Under the pieces are notes generated by a model that was given only the letters and a program-made list of their open reading frames with translations, was not told where the DNA came from and did not search any database. Made by a program: the position numbers and the translations under genes. A stretch of DNA of 64,000 bases from Rutidosis leptorrhynchoides. Taxonomy: Eukaryota; Streptophyta; Magnoliopsida; Asterales; Asteraceae. The DNA lies in contig NC_092338.1 of the NCBI RefSeq assembly GCF_046630445.1, positions 224,510,501 through 224,574,500 on the forward strand, written 5' to 3'. The first letter of the stretch is position 1. Every line of letters starts with the position of its first letter. Positions 38,217 through 50,573 of this stretch are shown here, piece after piece.

Positions 38217-39160
38217 GTCAATCTGACAGGTCAACCTAGGACTGCAATTAATATTAAATTAGGGTTTAATTAATTTAATTATTTAGTTTTTAGGGTTTTA
38301 TTTAATTAATTAGTTTAGTTTTTTATTTAATTTGTATTATTAAGTTATAATTAGTTTAATTAATTTATAAAATTAATAGTTTTATTAAATAAATAATATA
38401 AAAATAATATTTTTATAAAAATTGTACTTTTTACAACTTTAAGTATATTTTTATATTTTGTACTTTTTTTATTCGTTTTAGCGTAATATTTGTATTTTTC
38501 GCTCGTATTTTGTTTTAAATCATAGTATTTGCCATAGTTATTTTTATTTCTAGATTTTTAGGCTTTGCCGTAAAATTCCTTAAGTGCTTTTTCTTTATAC
38601 TAAGATTTAGGTGTTTTAGAATTTTGCGACGCTGTTCTAAGTTTTTAGTACCTTTTTAAGATATTGCCATTTGGGATATAGAATTCCTTGTAAGCTTTAA
38701 TATTTTTAGACGCAACTTTTAATTCTTAGTTTTTAGTTCCTTTATAAGTTTCGACGCGCTACTTTCTTATTTTTACTTTTCGACGCCTATTATTTTTCAA
38801 TCTTTTATTTTTCGACGTTTTTCGACGCGCTCTTTTTCTTTCTTATTTCTCGACATTCTAGTTTTTAGGACTTAGAATTTTTTATATTTCTTATCTAAAA
38901 TTTCTTTAAATTACGAAAAATTATTTTAAGTGGTTAAATTGATAGACATCAAAATTTTCTAGTTCGTAGTAATAGTTGGATTTGTACGTGGACCGGGTTA
39001 TTGGAGCCAAACAGTACTCAATTATATTGAGACCAAACGAATCCTGCCCCTCTGCTGCATCTTTTGGCTATTCGAAACGTGGGCAAAATCAGAAAAGTCT
39101 ATTAATTGGATAACTTATATAATTTTTTTTCTTTTTAAAAACTAATAAGATATTCAGTGA

Positions 39161-42100
39161 ATGCACCGAGCAAAACGTTCACCACCTTTTGTACGTTCAC
39201 CACCTGTAACTCGATCAAGACATCTAGCAAATATTGTCGCCGTTGATTTTTCTTTAGAATCGTCATCCAGTCGACCAAGTACTCCAATTCAAATTTCTGA
39301 TAATCCATTTTTTGAATCCGACCTCACAATTGAGAATCCGGAGAATATTCAGGGACGATTCCGAGATCCCGAACCACTAATCTTTCCTCCGGAACCACCA
39401 ATAATTCAAACAGAGATTGTTGAGGAACGAATCATTAAATCAGAATCCTCTAGTGATTCAGATTCAACAAATTCAATCATGGAGAATCTGGAACCTTTAA
39501 GTATGGAAGACCGAATGAGAGCTAAACGCACTGGCCAAGGTCACGCAATTACTCATCCAGACATTAATGCGCCAGATTATGAAATCAAAGGATAAATTCT
39601 ACACATGGTGACTAATCAATGCCAATTTAGTGGTGCGCCGAAGAAAGATCCAAATGAACATCTTCGTACCTTTAATAGGATCTGCACTCTATTTAAAATA
39701 AGAGAAGTTAAAGATGAACAGATATATCTCATGTTATTTCCCTGGACTTTAAAGGGAGAAGCCAAAGATTGGTTAGAATCGTTACTTGAAGGGGCGATTG
39801 ATACATGGGACGTTTTGTTGAAAAATTTCTTAAACAATTCTTTCCGGCATCTAAAGCCATAAGACTTCAAGGAGAAATTGTTACGTTCACACAGAAGCCA
39901 AATGAAACTCTATATGAGGCATGGACAAGATTTGGTAAGTTATTAAGAGGATGTCCGCAACATGGTTTATACACTTGTCAAATAGTACAAATATTCTACC
40001 AAGGATGCGACATCACTACAAGGAAAGACATAGACATAGCAGCTGGTGGTTCCATTATGAAGAAAACCGAAACTGATGCTTATAAAATTATTGATAACAC
40101 TACTTCTCACTCACATGAGTGGCACCAAGAAAAAGATATCGTTAGATCATCTAAAGCAGCTAGAGCCGATTCTAGCCATGACTTAGATTCCATTTCAGCA
40201 AAGATAGATGCTGTCGAGAGACGAATGGAAAAGATGACTAAGGATATACACTCAATACGAATTAGTTGTGAGCAGTGTGGAGGACCACATTTTACAAAAG
40301 ATTGTCTCAGTATTGAACTAACAATGGAACAAAGAGAGAATGTTTCATATCTAAACCAAAGGCCTGGAAATAATTATCAGAATAATTATCAACCGCCAAG
40401 ACCGATTTACAACCAAAACCAGAATTATAATCGAAATGTTCCATACAACAACCAACAAGGTCCTAGTAATCAACAAGTATCCAATAATACTTACAATCAG
40501 CAAAGACCTAATTTTCAAAACAAACCACCACAAACCGATGATAAAAAGCCGAATTTAGAAGATATGATGACGAAGCTAGTTGAATCTCAAACGCAGTTTT
40601 TCACATCTCAGAAACAAACCAATGAACGAAATGCTCAAGCATTTAGAAATCAACAAGCTTCTATTCAAAATCTGGAACAAGAAGTAAGTAACCTAGCAAG
40701 GTTAATAGGTGAAAGAAAACCGGAAAGTTTACCTAGTGATACAAATGCTAACCCCCGGAATGAAACAGCTAAAGTCATTACCACAAGAAGTGGTATTACA
40801 CTTAAACCACCTGAAATACCTGTAATTTCTGAGGAAGCTATTCCTACTCCACAAGAACCACAACCTGAACAAGATAAGGAAAAAGAACCGGTAGTTGAAA
40901 AGGTTAATGAAGATAACACAGTTAAGGCAAAACCTTATGTTAAACCATACCAACCACCACTTCCTTACCCAAGTAAAATGAGAAAAGAGAGACTTGAAGC
41001 CGAGCAATCCAAATTCTTGGATATGTTTAAACAGATAAATGTAAATCTTCCTTTCATTGATGTGATTTCAGGAATGTCTAGATATGCTAAATTTCTGAAA
41101 GATCTAATCTCAAATAGAAAGAAAATGGAAGAACTCTCGGCTGTTACTATGAATGCTAATTGTTCAGCAGTGCTGTTGAATAAGATACCAGAAAAACTAT
41201 CTGATCCAGGAAGTTTCACAATTCCATGTTTTCTGGGTAGTCTTAGTTCAATAGAAGCATTGGCAGACTTAGGTGCTAGTATAAATTTAATGTCGTATTC
41301 ACTATACACTAAACTAGACCTTGGAGAATTGAAACCAACAAGAATAAGTATACAACTAGCCGATCGATCAATAAAATATCCTAGAGGGATAATGGAAAAC
41401 ATGCTAGTTAAAGTTGGTACTTTAGTATTTCCAGTAGATTTTGTTGTTCTGAACATGGAAGAAGATTCTCAAGTTCCTCTCATATTAGGAAGACCATTCT
41501 TAAACACGGCTAAAACAATGATAGACGTGTTCGGTAAGAAACTTACCCTAAGTATAGAGGACGAGAGTGTTACCTTTTCAGTTGATAGAACAATGCAACA
41601 ACCGCAATCTGCAGATGATACATGTTATTTTATTCAACCTATAGAATCACATGCAGAATTGTTAGAAGAATTTCCAGAATTACAAGGAACAGGAGAATGT
41701 TCTTTAGGAGAAGGAACTGAACCAATTGATGAAACTGAAATGTTAGCTACACTTATGGCTAATGGATATGAACCAACAACAGAAGAAATTCAAATGCTAA
41801 AAGAAGAAGACAGATATCGATATAAATCATCGATAGAAGAACCACCAAAATTAGAGTTAAAGCCACTTCCAAATCATTTGGAATACGCTTATTTACATGG
41901 TGAATCTGAATTACCTGTAATAATATCGTCTTCTCTTACTGAAAATGAAAAATCTCAACTCATTTCTGTGCTAAAAGCTCATAAACCAGCTATTGCATGG
42001 AAGATTCACGATATTAAAGGAATAAGTCCTTCGTATTGCACACATAAAATCCTTATGGAAGAAGGTCATAAAACGTATGTGCAACGCCAACGAAGACTAA

Positions 42101-44759
42101 ATCCTAATATGCAAGATGTTGTTAAGAAAGAAATTATTAAACTGCTAGATGCAGGTTTAATTTATCCAATTTCTGATAGTCCATGGGTAAGCCAGTTCAA
42201 TGCGTGCCTAAGAAGGGTGGCATGACTGTCATCACAAATGAGAAAAATGAGCTTATTCCGACTAGGACTGTAACAGGATGGCGTGTATATATTGATTATA
42301 GAAAATTAAATGACGCCACCAGAAAAGATCACTTTCCCTTACCTTTCATTGATCAAATGTTGGAAAGATTAGCCGGAAATAGTTACTATTGTTTTCTTGA
42401 TGGTTTTTCCGGATATTTTCAAATTCCAATAGCACCTGAGGACCAAGAAAAAACCACGTTCACGTGCCCTTATGGTACTTTTGCTTACAAACGCATGCCA
42501 TTTGGACTTTGCAATGCCCCTGCAACCTTTCAAAGGTGCATGATGGCTATTTTTCATGACATGATAGAAGAATGCATGGAAGTTTTCATGGATGACTTTT
42601 CAGTCTTCGGTGATACATTTGAATCATGTCTAGTTAATCTTGAATGAATGCTTATTAGATGTGAACAATCAAATCTAGTTCTTAATTGGGAAAAATGCCA
42701 TTTCATGGTTAAAGAAGGCATCGTTCTTGGACATAAAATTTCAAAGGAAGGAATTGAAGTGGATAGAGCTAAAGTAGATGTAATTGCTAAACTTCCACAT
42801 CCCACCAATATTAGAGGAGTTAGGAGTTTTCTAGGGCATGCCGGTTTTTACCGACATTTCATAATAGATTTTTCTAAAATTGCTACTCTTATGAATAAAC
42901 TCCTAGAAAAGGATGCTCCATTCATCTTTTCAGTTGAATGTATCAAATCTTTTAATATACTTAAAGAAAAACTCACTAATGCGCCGATCATGATAACTCT
43001 AAATTAGAATTTACCATTTGAACTAATGTGCGATGCAAGTGATTTTGCAATGGGAGCCGTTTTAGGACAAAGGATTGAAAAACGATTTCAACCTATATAT
43101 TATGCTAGTAAGACGTTACAAAGAGCACAAACAAATTACACAACTACTGAAAAAGAACTCCTTGCTATTGTCTTTACTTTTGACAAATTTCGTTCATATC
43201 TCGTTCTAGCTAAAACGATGGTCTATACCGACCATTCTACTCTTAGATACCTATTTTTGAAACAAGATGCTAAACCACGATTAATCCATTGGATCTTACT
43301 CTTACAAGAGTTTGATATTGAAATCCGAGATAAAAAGGGAGCAGAAAATCTCGCCGCTGATCATCTTTCTCGTCTTGAAAATCCCGAATTAGAAGTTCTA
43401 AATGAATCGGCCATACAAGACAACTTTCCTGATGAATATCTATTGAAGATAGATTATAATGAAATTCCATGGTTTGCAGACTATGCAAACTATTTAGTAT
43501 GTGGATTCCTTGAAAAAGGATTGTTGTACCAAAAACGAAAGAAATTCTTTAGTGATATAAAACACTATTTCTGGGAAGATCCACATTTGTTTAAAAGCTG
43601 TCCGGATGGAATAATACGCCGATGTGTATTCGGAGATGAAGCTAGTAAAATTTTAAACCATTGTCACACAGGACCAACAGGAGGGCATTATGGGCCTCAA
43701 CTAACAGCAAGAAAAGTTTATGATGCTGGATTCTATTGGCCTACAATTTACAAAGACGCACACCTTCTTTACAAATCCTGTGATGCTTGTCAAAGGGCCG
43801 GAAAAATAAGTCAACGTGATGAAATGCCACAAAATGTCATTCAAGTATGTGAAGTATTTGACATTTGGGGTATTGACTTTATGGGTCCATTTCCAAAATC
43901 TCATAATAATCTATATATTCTCGTAGCCATTAATTATGTATCTAAATGGGCGAAAGCACAAGCTCTCCCAACTAACGATGCACGAGTTGTAGTCAACTTT
44001 TTAAAACGTCTTTTTGCAAGGTTCGGAACACCGAAAGCTTTAATAAGTGATCGGGGAACTCATTTCTGTAATAATCAACTTGCGAAAGTTCTTAAAAGAT
44101 ATGGAGTAACTCATAAAATCTCCACCGCATATCATCCACAGACAAGTGAACAAGTTGAAAATACCAACCGAGCTTTAAAACGTATTCTAGAGAAAACCAT
44201 AGGATCAAATCCGAAGGAATGATCCATTAAATTGGAGAATGCACTCTGGGCTTTTAGAACAGCCTACAAAACTCCAATTGGTACCACACCTTTTAAACTC
44301 GTTTACGGAAAAGCATGTCATCTTCCAGTAGAAATTGAACACAAAGCATTCTGGGATTTGAAGACATGTAATCTTGATTTACATGAAGCTGGACGTCTAC
44401 GATTAAGTCAATTAAACGAATTAGAAGAATTAAGACATGAAGCATATGAAAATTCGTTGATCTATAAAGAAAGAACGAAGAAATGGCATGATAAAAGAAT
44501 CAGAAGTTCAAAAGAATTTAAAGAAGGAGACAAAGTTCTTCTTTTCAATTCACGATTCAAGCTATTTCCTGGAAAATTGAAATCAAGATGATCTGGACCA
44601 TTCATAGTTAAAAGAGTTTTTCCATACGGAACAGTAGAATTGATAAATTCAAATGGGATTGAATTTAAGGTTAATGGTCACAGAGTTAAACATTACATAG
44701 ATAGTCCGATGGAAGTAGACAACGAAGTTAATCACAATTTCAACACCACAGCTAACTAA
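39161..44759 (+). pseudogene. Element 1 gag-pol polyprotein, disrupted
   Basis: In order: gag N-terminus (39161-39592), gag core (39605-40060; NEHLRTFNRICTLF, then LYEAWTRFGKLLRGCPQHGL), knuckle-like C-x2-C-x3-H-x4-C at 40267-40305 (C-E-Q-C..H..C), Asn/Gln-rich linker, aspartic protease (DLGAS at 41266, LILGRPFL), reverse transcriptase (FMDD at 42585-42596), RNase H ([13 protein letters not shown]), integrase zinc finger (CDACQRAG) and catalytic core ([27 protein letters not shown]). No chromodomain. Damage: stops at 39593, 42645, 43005, 44220 and 44589; one-base deletions near 39815 and 42192. The TGA at 42645 is shared with element 2. The rest of the reading frame continues in phase to the TAA at 44757. 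It would copy and integrate element RNA if intact; as it stands it cannot make a full polyprotein. Confidence 0.92.
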
Positions 44760-44771
44760 GTGTGGGGAGAA
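44758..44771 (+). other. Polypurine-tract-like copy 1
   Basis: AAGTGTGGGGAGAA overlaps the gag-pol stop codon. The same motif precedes the 3' LTR and recurs twice in between. It is conserved at 59338-59351 in element 2. Confidence 0.6.
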
Positions 44772-44928
44772 TCAAGTCTTTTAAGGATAATATGTATTTC
44801 TGTTAGAGTTAGATTTTCTGTTTTCGTGTAGTTCTCGAAAATGGAACCCGAATGGTCTTTCCCTAGCAGACCCTAAAGAACTAGTCTTCTCCCTCCATTC
44901 TAAATTTTTTTTTTTTAGGTTTTACGAA

Positions 44929-45303
44929 ATGAAGACTTCCTGTGAATTAAACCATGGTCTAATGCTACACGCTTTGATCACTAAACGTAATAATGACACC
45001 CTTCCAAGTGAAATAGTATCATTAATCAGAAGTAAATTGGACGGAGTAAGAAAAGAATCCAGATGCGAAAATAATAAGTTACAATTTGGTAAAGGAAAAT
45101 CAAAATCCGCAGCGAAAAGAAGAGCACGACACCTTGAAAGATGTCACAAATGCGGAAAATGGTCACACGAAGGAAAATGTTCGACGAATCAGACATATTC
45201 AAATACCGAATTTGTTACGCTATGCATAGATGGACCGTTCATATGTTTAGAAGAAAAATCGTTGAATGCTCGAGGTTACGCCTATGTAGCCATGGAAAAC
45301 TAA
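44929..45303 (+). CDS. ORF2: basic Cys/His-finger accessory protein (element 1)
   Basis: 124 residues opening MKTSCELNHGLMLHALITKR. A basic stretch (about 55-71, GKSKSAAKRRARHLER) runs straight into C72-x2-C75-x4-H80-x3-C84. Two further Cys lie at 99 and 106. It has its own ATG 170 bp after gag-pol and no gag, pol or env-like domain. The counterpart in element 2 (58760-59176) differs at about 15 of 124 residues, but the basic run and the finger are nearly unchanged, which suggests constraint. The stop at 45301 (TAA) is CAA in element 2, so this copy lost about 14 C-terminal residues. A nucleic-acid-binding role is inferred from the finger and basic run. The layout recalls cysteine-rich nucleic-acid-binding proteins of carla- and allexiviruses, but homology is untested. 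Confidence 0.7.
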   Translation: MKTSCELNHGLMLHALITKRNNDTLPSEIVSLIRSKLDGVRKESRCENNKLQFGKGKSKSAAKRRARHLERCHKCGKWSHEGKCSTNQTYSNTEFVTLCIDGPFICLEEKSLNARGYAYVAMEN

Positions 45304-46246
45304 TTAGTCCGACTATCTTATGAGTGGGCTAGAGCATATCATTAAGAAATCTTTCTCACAGGTAAGTATGTACAGTTTTCATTTTTATTTTTATTTTTAT
45401 TTTTAACCTTTTGATAATAAACGCTAATTTGTTCACTATAAAGTATTAAATTGGTATTTGATAAAATTAGGTCTTGCGACCGAAATTATTGATATCATAC
45501 AAAAATTTATTACATCACTGCGAAATTTACCGTTTATTCTTAAGGTATAAATATCTTTAATCAATCAACCCAAAATATTTCAAAAATTCGTCATGAGTTA
45601 AATTAGGTTATGAAACCGAAATTACTTTACCGAAAAGAGCGGCGCATATTTTTGATAATATTTGATTGATTAAAGTGGGATAAAAGACCAAAAATATTTT
45701 TAATTTTATTTTTACTTTGTTTTTAATTAAAATAATATTGTAAACATGTTAAAATTAATATATATTTAAAATTGTAAATATTTGAAAAATTAATATTTTT
45801 AATATAAATTTGTATGAAAACAAAAATATAATTTTAGTTTGGTGTGAATTTTTAAATTTTAATAATATGAATTTTTAATTTTATGCATCTTAAATTTAAG
45901 TTTGGTGTAAATATAAAAACAAAAATTTACTTTATTTCGTTAAGTTAAAAATATGATTTTTAAAATTCGTCGTGAGTTGAAGACTAGGTCATTGAACCGA
46001 AATTGCTTTACCCGAGGGAGGGACGAGAACTTTTATTATCATTATTTTTAATCTTATTAAACTAAAGTAAGCAAAAAACATTAAAAAACCCAAAAATCTT
46101 TGCTTTTAAAACCGCGCTTAAAAATGACAAATTTTAAAATTTTTGTCGAGGGACAGACTAGGACACCGTTCCGAAACGCCCTCATCCTAAAAAGAAACAA
46201 ATTTTTTAAAATTTAATTTAATTTATGTTTTATTAGTATAAGGTTT
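45304..46246 (+). other. Non-coding spacer with repeated stem-loop motifs
   Basis: Between ORF2 and ORF3. It holds four copies of TAGGW-N6-WCCGAAA at 45470-45481, 45606-45617, 45987-45998 and 46161-46172. Three of them are followed by TTACTTTACC- or TTATTGATA-like sequence. A fifth copy is at 49160-49171. No ORF of note. Confidence 0.65.
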
Positions 46247-46313
46247 AAAAAAAAAAAAAAAAACCACCGCGACTCACGGAGGTTTAAATGGCCACACCAC
46301 CGCACTCGCGGAG
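46247..46313. promoter_or_regulatory. A-tract and palindrome pair E before ORF3
   Basis: A 17-base A run (46247-46263) abuts CACCGCGACTCACGGAG (46265-46281) and a second copy CACCGCACTCGCGGAG (46298-46313), 33 bp apart. The pair lies about 145 bp before the ORF3 start. The same order, with a 34-base run, is in element 2. Confidence 0.75.
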
Positions 46314-46456
46314 GTCAAAAAAACCCAGAAACATATCTGGTTGAACAGACCAGTCCCCTTCACCACCACACCCATTTTTCACGAAAAACACACACAAAAA
46401 CCTCTCAAAATCGAAATTTTTCACCATAAATCGTCAAATTTGTTGCTAAAATCACA

Positions 46457-48483
46457 ATGAGGAGACTATTATCAAGGAATTACTCAAGGAAATCGGTAAA
46501 TTTATACACCTAAACACCATTTAATCCAAATTTTTAGTGTTCTTGAACAATTTTATGCTTAATTCGATTTTGATCATTTATAGTGTAATAATGCTTCAAT
46601 TGTTTGTGTATTATGCTTGTATAACCTAGATTGATGCTATTTAACATGATTAGAAGCTTTGAACTTCAATTTTTGAATAATCTAGGGTTTTTGTTCTTGA
46701 GCAAAATTAGGGCTTTTTGATATAAACAGGTTATGGCCGAAATTTGTTGTTAGTTTATGCTAAATTGAGTAGTGTAACATGTTTAGGTTGCTAAATGATC
46801 AAAACTTTGATCCTAAACACGATTTATGAAGATTAAAGTGGACTTTTTGAACCAAAATTGCATAAACTTGATTTAATTGATATGAATGCCATGAGGAACT
46901 TATTTAATTGTTATAATGATTATTTTTGACATGTTTTAAAAGATAAATGCGGAGAAACTTTGTATACATTTTTGTAAAAGTATATTTGTAAAAATGTAGA
47001 ATTCTTAATATTTTGAAAATGTATATAGAGTTTAATATGGATTAAACATGTCATTGTAATTGTTTAGATTTATGATTTTGCTAAAACTAATGCATATTTG
47101 GATGCACAAAAATTGTGTTTGATATATTTTGCAGACTGAAAGGGGTGAATCTTCATCCCAGGCTCGCAATGCTCCTCCGGAAGATGCAGATCAACAGGAA
47201 ATTAATAACCAATACCGACAAGATATGCCTCACCCAATTGTTTCATATTCAAACATTCATGAGGCAGATTTACATCCGAATTTGAGATTTGATAGATATT
47301 GGATAGACTATCCAAAATATCAAAAGAACCTGCACAACCTTGTGTCTAATAATGTTGAGGTACCAAGAGTTATAGATTGGCAACCATTAGAGGTAGTGGA
47401 ATTGGCTGAGCCAATCAGGGAATTACTTACTCAAAGGTATGGTAATTCTACTTTTAGTGATTGGGTAAGTTTATTCAACATGCGTAGACCTGTGTATAGA
47501 GAATGGTGTATAGAGTTATTATGTACTATTGAAATAAATGATCGGGTAGATACTTTAACCGATCGTAGTTTTCTTAGTTATTTATTAGGAGGGGAGATGC
47601 GCCATATGTGTTTACCATATATGGCTCGGGCTTTACATATATATACGCCCGAGGAGCTAGCATCTTATGATTGTCAGAGGTTAATAGTTTATGGTAGGAG
47701 GGTGGATGAGAATTTTGATACGAATGACGTATGGAGTAGGATGACTAGCCATCGCCGATTCCAGGGGGGATTATACTCTTATCTTGATATTGATAGAGCT
47801 AAATTAAGAGTAATCCATAGGTTTTTAGCCAATTCGATTACACAACGAGGTAAGAATAAGGAAAAGGTAAATGAACAGGATTTTTTATACCACATGTGTA
47901 TTCGAGACCCACAGAGCGCTGTAAGTATACCTTTTTGTGTGGGTTATTATTTATTGACTATAGTTAGGGGTATGAGGCGTGGTAGCATAATAGGAGGTGG
48001 TATATTTATTACTTTAATTGCTGAATATCTCTGTGTGGATAGAAGTCGGGGGGAATATTAATGGCAGAACCAGAACCCCGCGATAGAATAGATTTGCGTG
48101 TTTATCATGGTGCTAAGGTCTTAAAGAAACGAAACAACGCGGCAGCACGTTATGATGGCAGGCATCCACAGGTTGAGAGAGATCAACAGCAAGGTCAACC
48201 GGGAGGGGGTAATCTAATGACGGAAATGCAAATTTTTATGGCCCGACACGAGTATGAAATGGCTAGACAAAAAGCATTTCAAGATTGGCAATATCATCAA
48301 AGCCAAATCATAAGTCATTGTACACACGTAGGTAGAGACTACATTCCTACCGTTATGCCCGAATTTGCTCCTTGGACTTTAGAGAGCCGACCACCATATC
48401 CTACATATGACCCGGCCCAAGCATTTTACAGCATCTATGGATACGCTTGGGACCCATACTGGAACCATCCTCCTCATCCGTAA
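46457..48483 (+). pseudogene. ORF3: spliced env-position protein (element 1), frameshifted
   Basis: Exon 1 46457-46495 (MRRLLSRNYSRKS), intron 46496-47134 (GTAAAT...TTTTGCAG), exon 2 47135-48483. The join is in phase. The protein would be about 460 residues: N-terminal SSSQAR-rich part, then LHPNLRFDRYWIDYPKYQ, YGNSTFSDWVSLF, SYLDIDRAKLRVIHRFLANS, a hydrophobic stretch (SIIGGGIFITLIAEYL) and a Tyr/Pro-rich end (PPYPTYDPAQAFYSIYGYAW). The middle part resembles the Athila ORF-1-type proteins found in the env position of plant gypsy elements, whose function is unknown. A G-run of six at 48048-48053 (seven in element 2) shifts the frame so that translation stops at 48061. No signal peptide or clear transmembrane anchor is visible, so an envelope role is not supported. 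Confidence 0.75.
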
Positions 48484-50573
48484 TTTTCTATTTTTGTTTA
48501 TTTTATTGTAATGTTACTAATTCTTAATTTTCTTATTTCTTATTTTATTATTATAATAGCTTTTATAATTTTCTAACTTTATTAGATTTTAATAATTTTT
48601 GAATGTGGTGTGAAAACCCAACTTCAAAAATATGTATATATGTGTTTGTAATTTATCTCATGTACAAAACAGGGTAAAACATCGCATTTTCAAAGACTGG
48701 CATTAAGTTCAGCAAAAGCTATTAATTTTGACGGCGAAATGAAAAAACAAATGTGATGTACCAACAGACGGAATGAACAAATGATGTGCACCATTTATCA
48801 TTCAGCAAACAAACGCCAATATGTTTGGAAACTTTGGTAAAATTTAATGATTTTTCTACGCAAATCACCCTCAATAATTTAAATTGTTACTGATTTATGC
48901 AAATGAGGGCATTGCAAGATCTTAAATGTGGGAAGGGGTTACATTCTTTCATATTTTAATTTTTTTTTTTTATTTAAACACTTGGTTACCATTAAAAATA
49001 CTTGTAACGTAGTAGTTGTATTAGAATCTAGTGCTCTCTGATAACAAAGAACAGCCCTAGTCTTATATACTGACTACCCACTTCTAGTAAAAATTTTCAA
49101 AATTTTCAATTAAATGAACTCAAAATTATGTTTATACATATTTATGAATGATAAAACTAGGTGTTAACACCGAAATTATTGTTACCTAGGAAAGGACATA
49201 AATTGAGAAACAAACCAAAATGTTAGAATTCATTTAAAATGGAATAGAGGACAATAAAAAGGCAAATAAAAGAAAATAAAGGCCAAGTGTGGGAAAATTT
49301 ACCAAGTTATTTAAAACATAAGTCACATATTTTTGTAACAAATAACTGAAGATACTTTTGTTTTGGACAATTTTAATCAGTTTTACCCAATTTACTGTAA
49401 TATATTTGAAAGAAAGATGGATCTACACGATGAATCAATTCCATCATTAAAAGGAAGTAAAGTCTTCTAAAAAAGAAACGCGCTTCTTGATTTAGGTCAT
49501 GAAGTTGTCGTCCAGACCAGCTGTAGGTTGACGAAAAATCTAGAAAAGTCATCTCTAAAATTAGAAGGAAATCCACGGACCTCAGCATCAAATAGGGTCG
49601 CCAAGTGGTCAGACTTATCCTAACCATGAGAGGATCTGTCTTGTAAAATAGGGAGGACGCCGTGAAAATTAACTGGATAAGACTAATGAATCAGATCCCC
49701 AGAAAGGATAATCTCCTTAAAGATCAAAAATCAGCTTTTAAGCCTGATATTACTCAATCCTAGAGATTGACCTTAAAGATTGAAAATTACAAACTCATGG
49801 AATTCGATGATATCTAAACTCGAGCTTGAATGAGAAAATATTTTGATCAAAATTACAAACCGATTTGTTTTCTGAAAACCCATTTTCAATGCGTTCATTA
49901 CCATTGAACGTAAAATCCTAGGAATTCACCTGGAATTCATTAGGCCACCTGAACCAATTCGGGTGTCAACCGTAAGAACGGTGGTTGTATAGCATGGTCA
50001 AAGACAGGACCTTGTGCCAGACCGGAAAATTATAAGGGTGAGCTTTACTATTGCTCCTACAAAGGATAGTAATTGCATCCGATACGTTATAGACCATAAT
50101 TAAAAGCATGTCAGGGGACATTGCATTAACAGTTGCTTGTTCAACGCTTTCCTTTACAACCGGACGGTAGTTTACCGAAAGGTAATATACGGAGCAAGTA
50201 TACTGGATGTGTTGCTTTTCCAATACAAGGTTAGCAAGTGGGTGACACAAAACCGCAAGTTTTGAGCTAAAATTTTCAAATCTGAAACCCACCAAACCCA
50301 CAAAAAGAATTTGTAAACACCGGTGAAGGGTTATTCCGGAAAACTTATCTAGGGTAAAAACTAGATTGAATTTTCAAAAAGATCAAATGTTTTCATAAAG
50401 ATCCAATTTCCTTAAAGGATCTAAATTTTTATAGTCATGTGGGACTGTAAACCATAACGTTACTACCATTTTTCAAACCATCGTAATGAAATCACTGATG
50501 TACAAAGTGTGAAAAATAAAGAAGTGATTCTAGTATATTTCAAGACTATATTGCTTGAGGACAAGCAACGCTC
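48484..50573 (+). other. Element 1, 3' non-coding region
   Basis: About 2.1 kb that matches, in reverse, 53467-55517 of element 2. It has polypurine-like copies at 48922-48938 and 49285-49297, a stem-loop motif at 49160-49171 and a conserved small reading frame at 49417-49623. The block 49960-50340 is also well conserved but its reading frames are interrupted. Confidence 0.7.
49417..49623 (+). pseudogene. Conserved 68-codon reading frame (element 1), with a stop
   Basis: ATG at 49417 and TAA at 49621 fall exactly where the intact 68-codon ORF of element 2 (54413-54619) starts and stops. It opens MDLHDESIPSLKGSKVF. Here codon 18 is TAA, where element 2 has CGA. Later residues LLDLGHEVVVQTSCRLTKN are the same in both. 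No domain is recognised. It could be a short protein or simply a conserved RNA region. Confidence 0.3.

Noticed and set aside
40351..41456. Antisense ORFs across gag-pol (also in element 2, up to 163 codons)
   Set aside because: They are shadows of the conserved sense frame and recur only because the sense protein is conserved.
48059..48063. TAATG stop/start overlap in ORF3, suggesting reinitiation of a second cistron
   Set aside because: Element 2 has a continuous frame here with seven G instead of six and no such overlap, so this is a frameshift scar.
46457..48483. ORF3 as a true viral envelope gene
   Set aside because: No signal peptide, cleavage site, fusion peptide or clear membrane anchor. 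The position alone is env-like.
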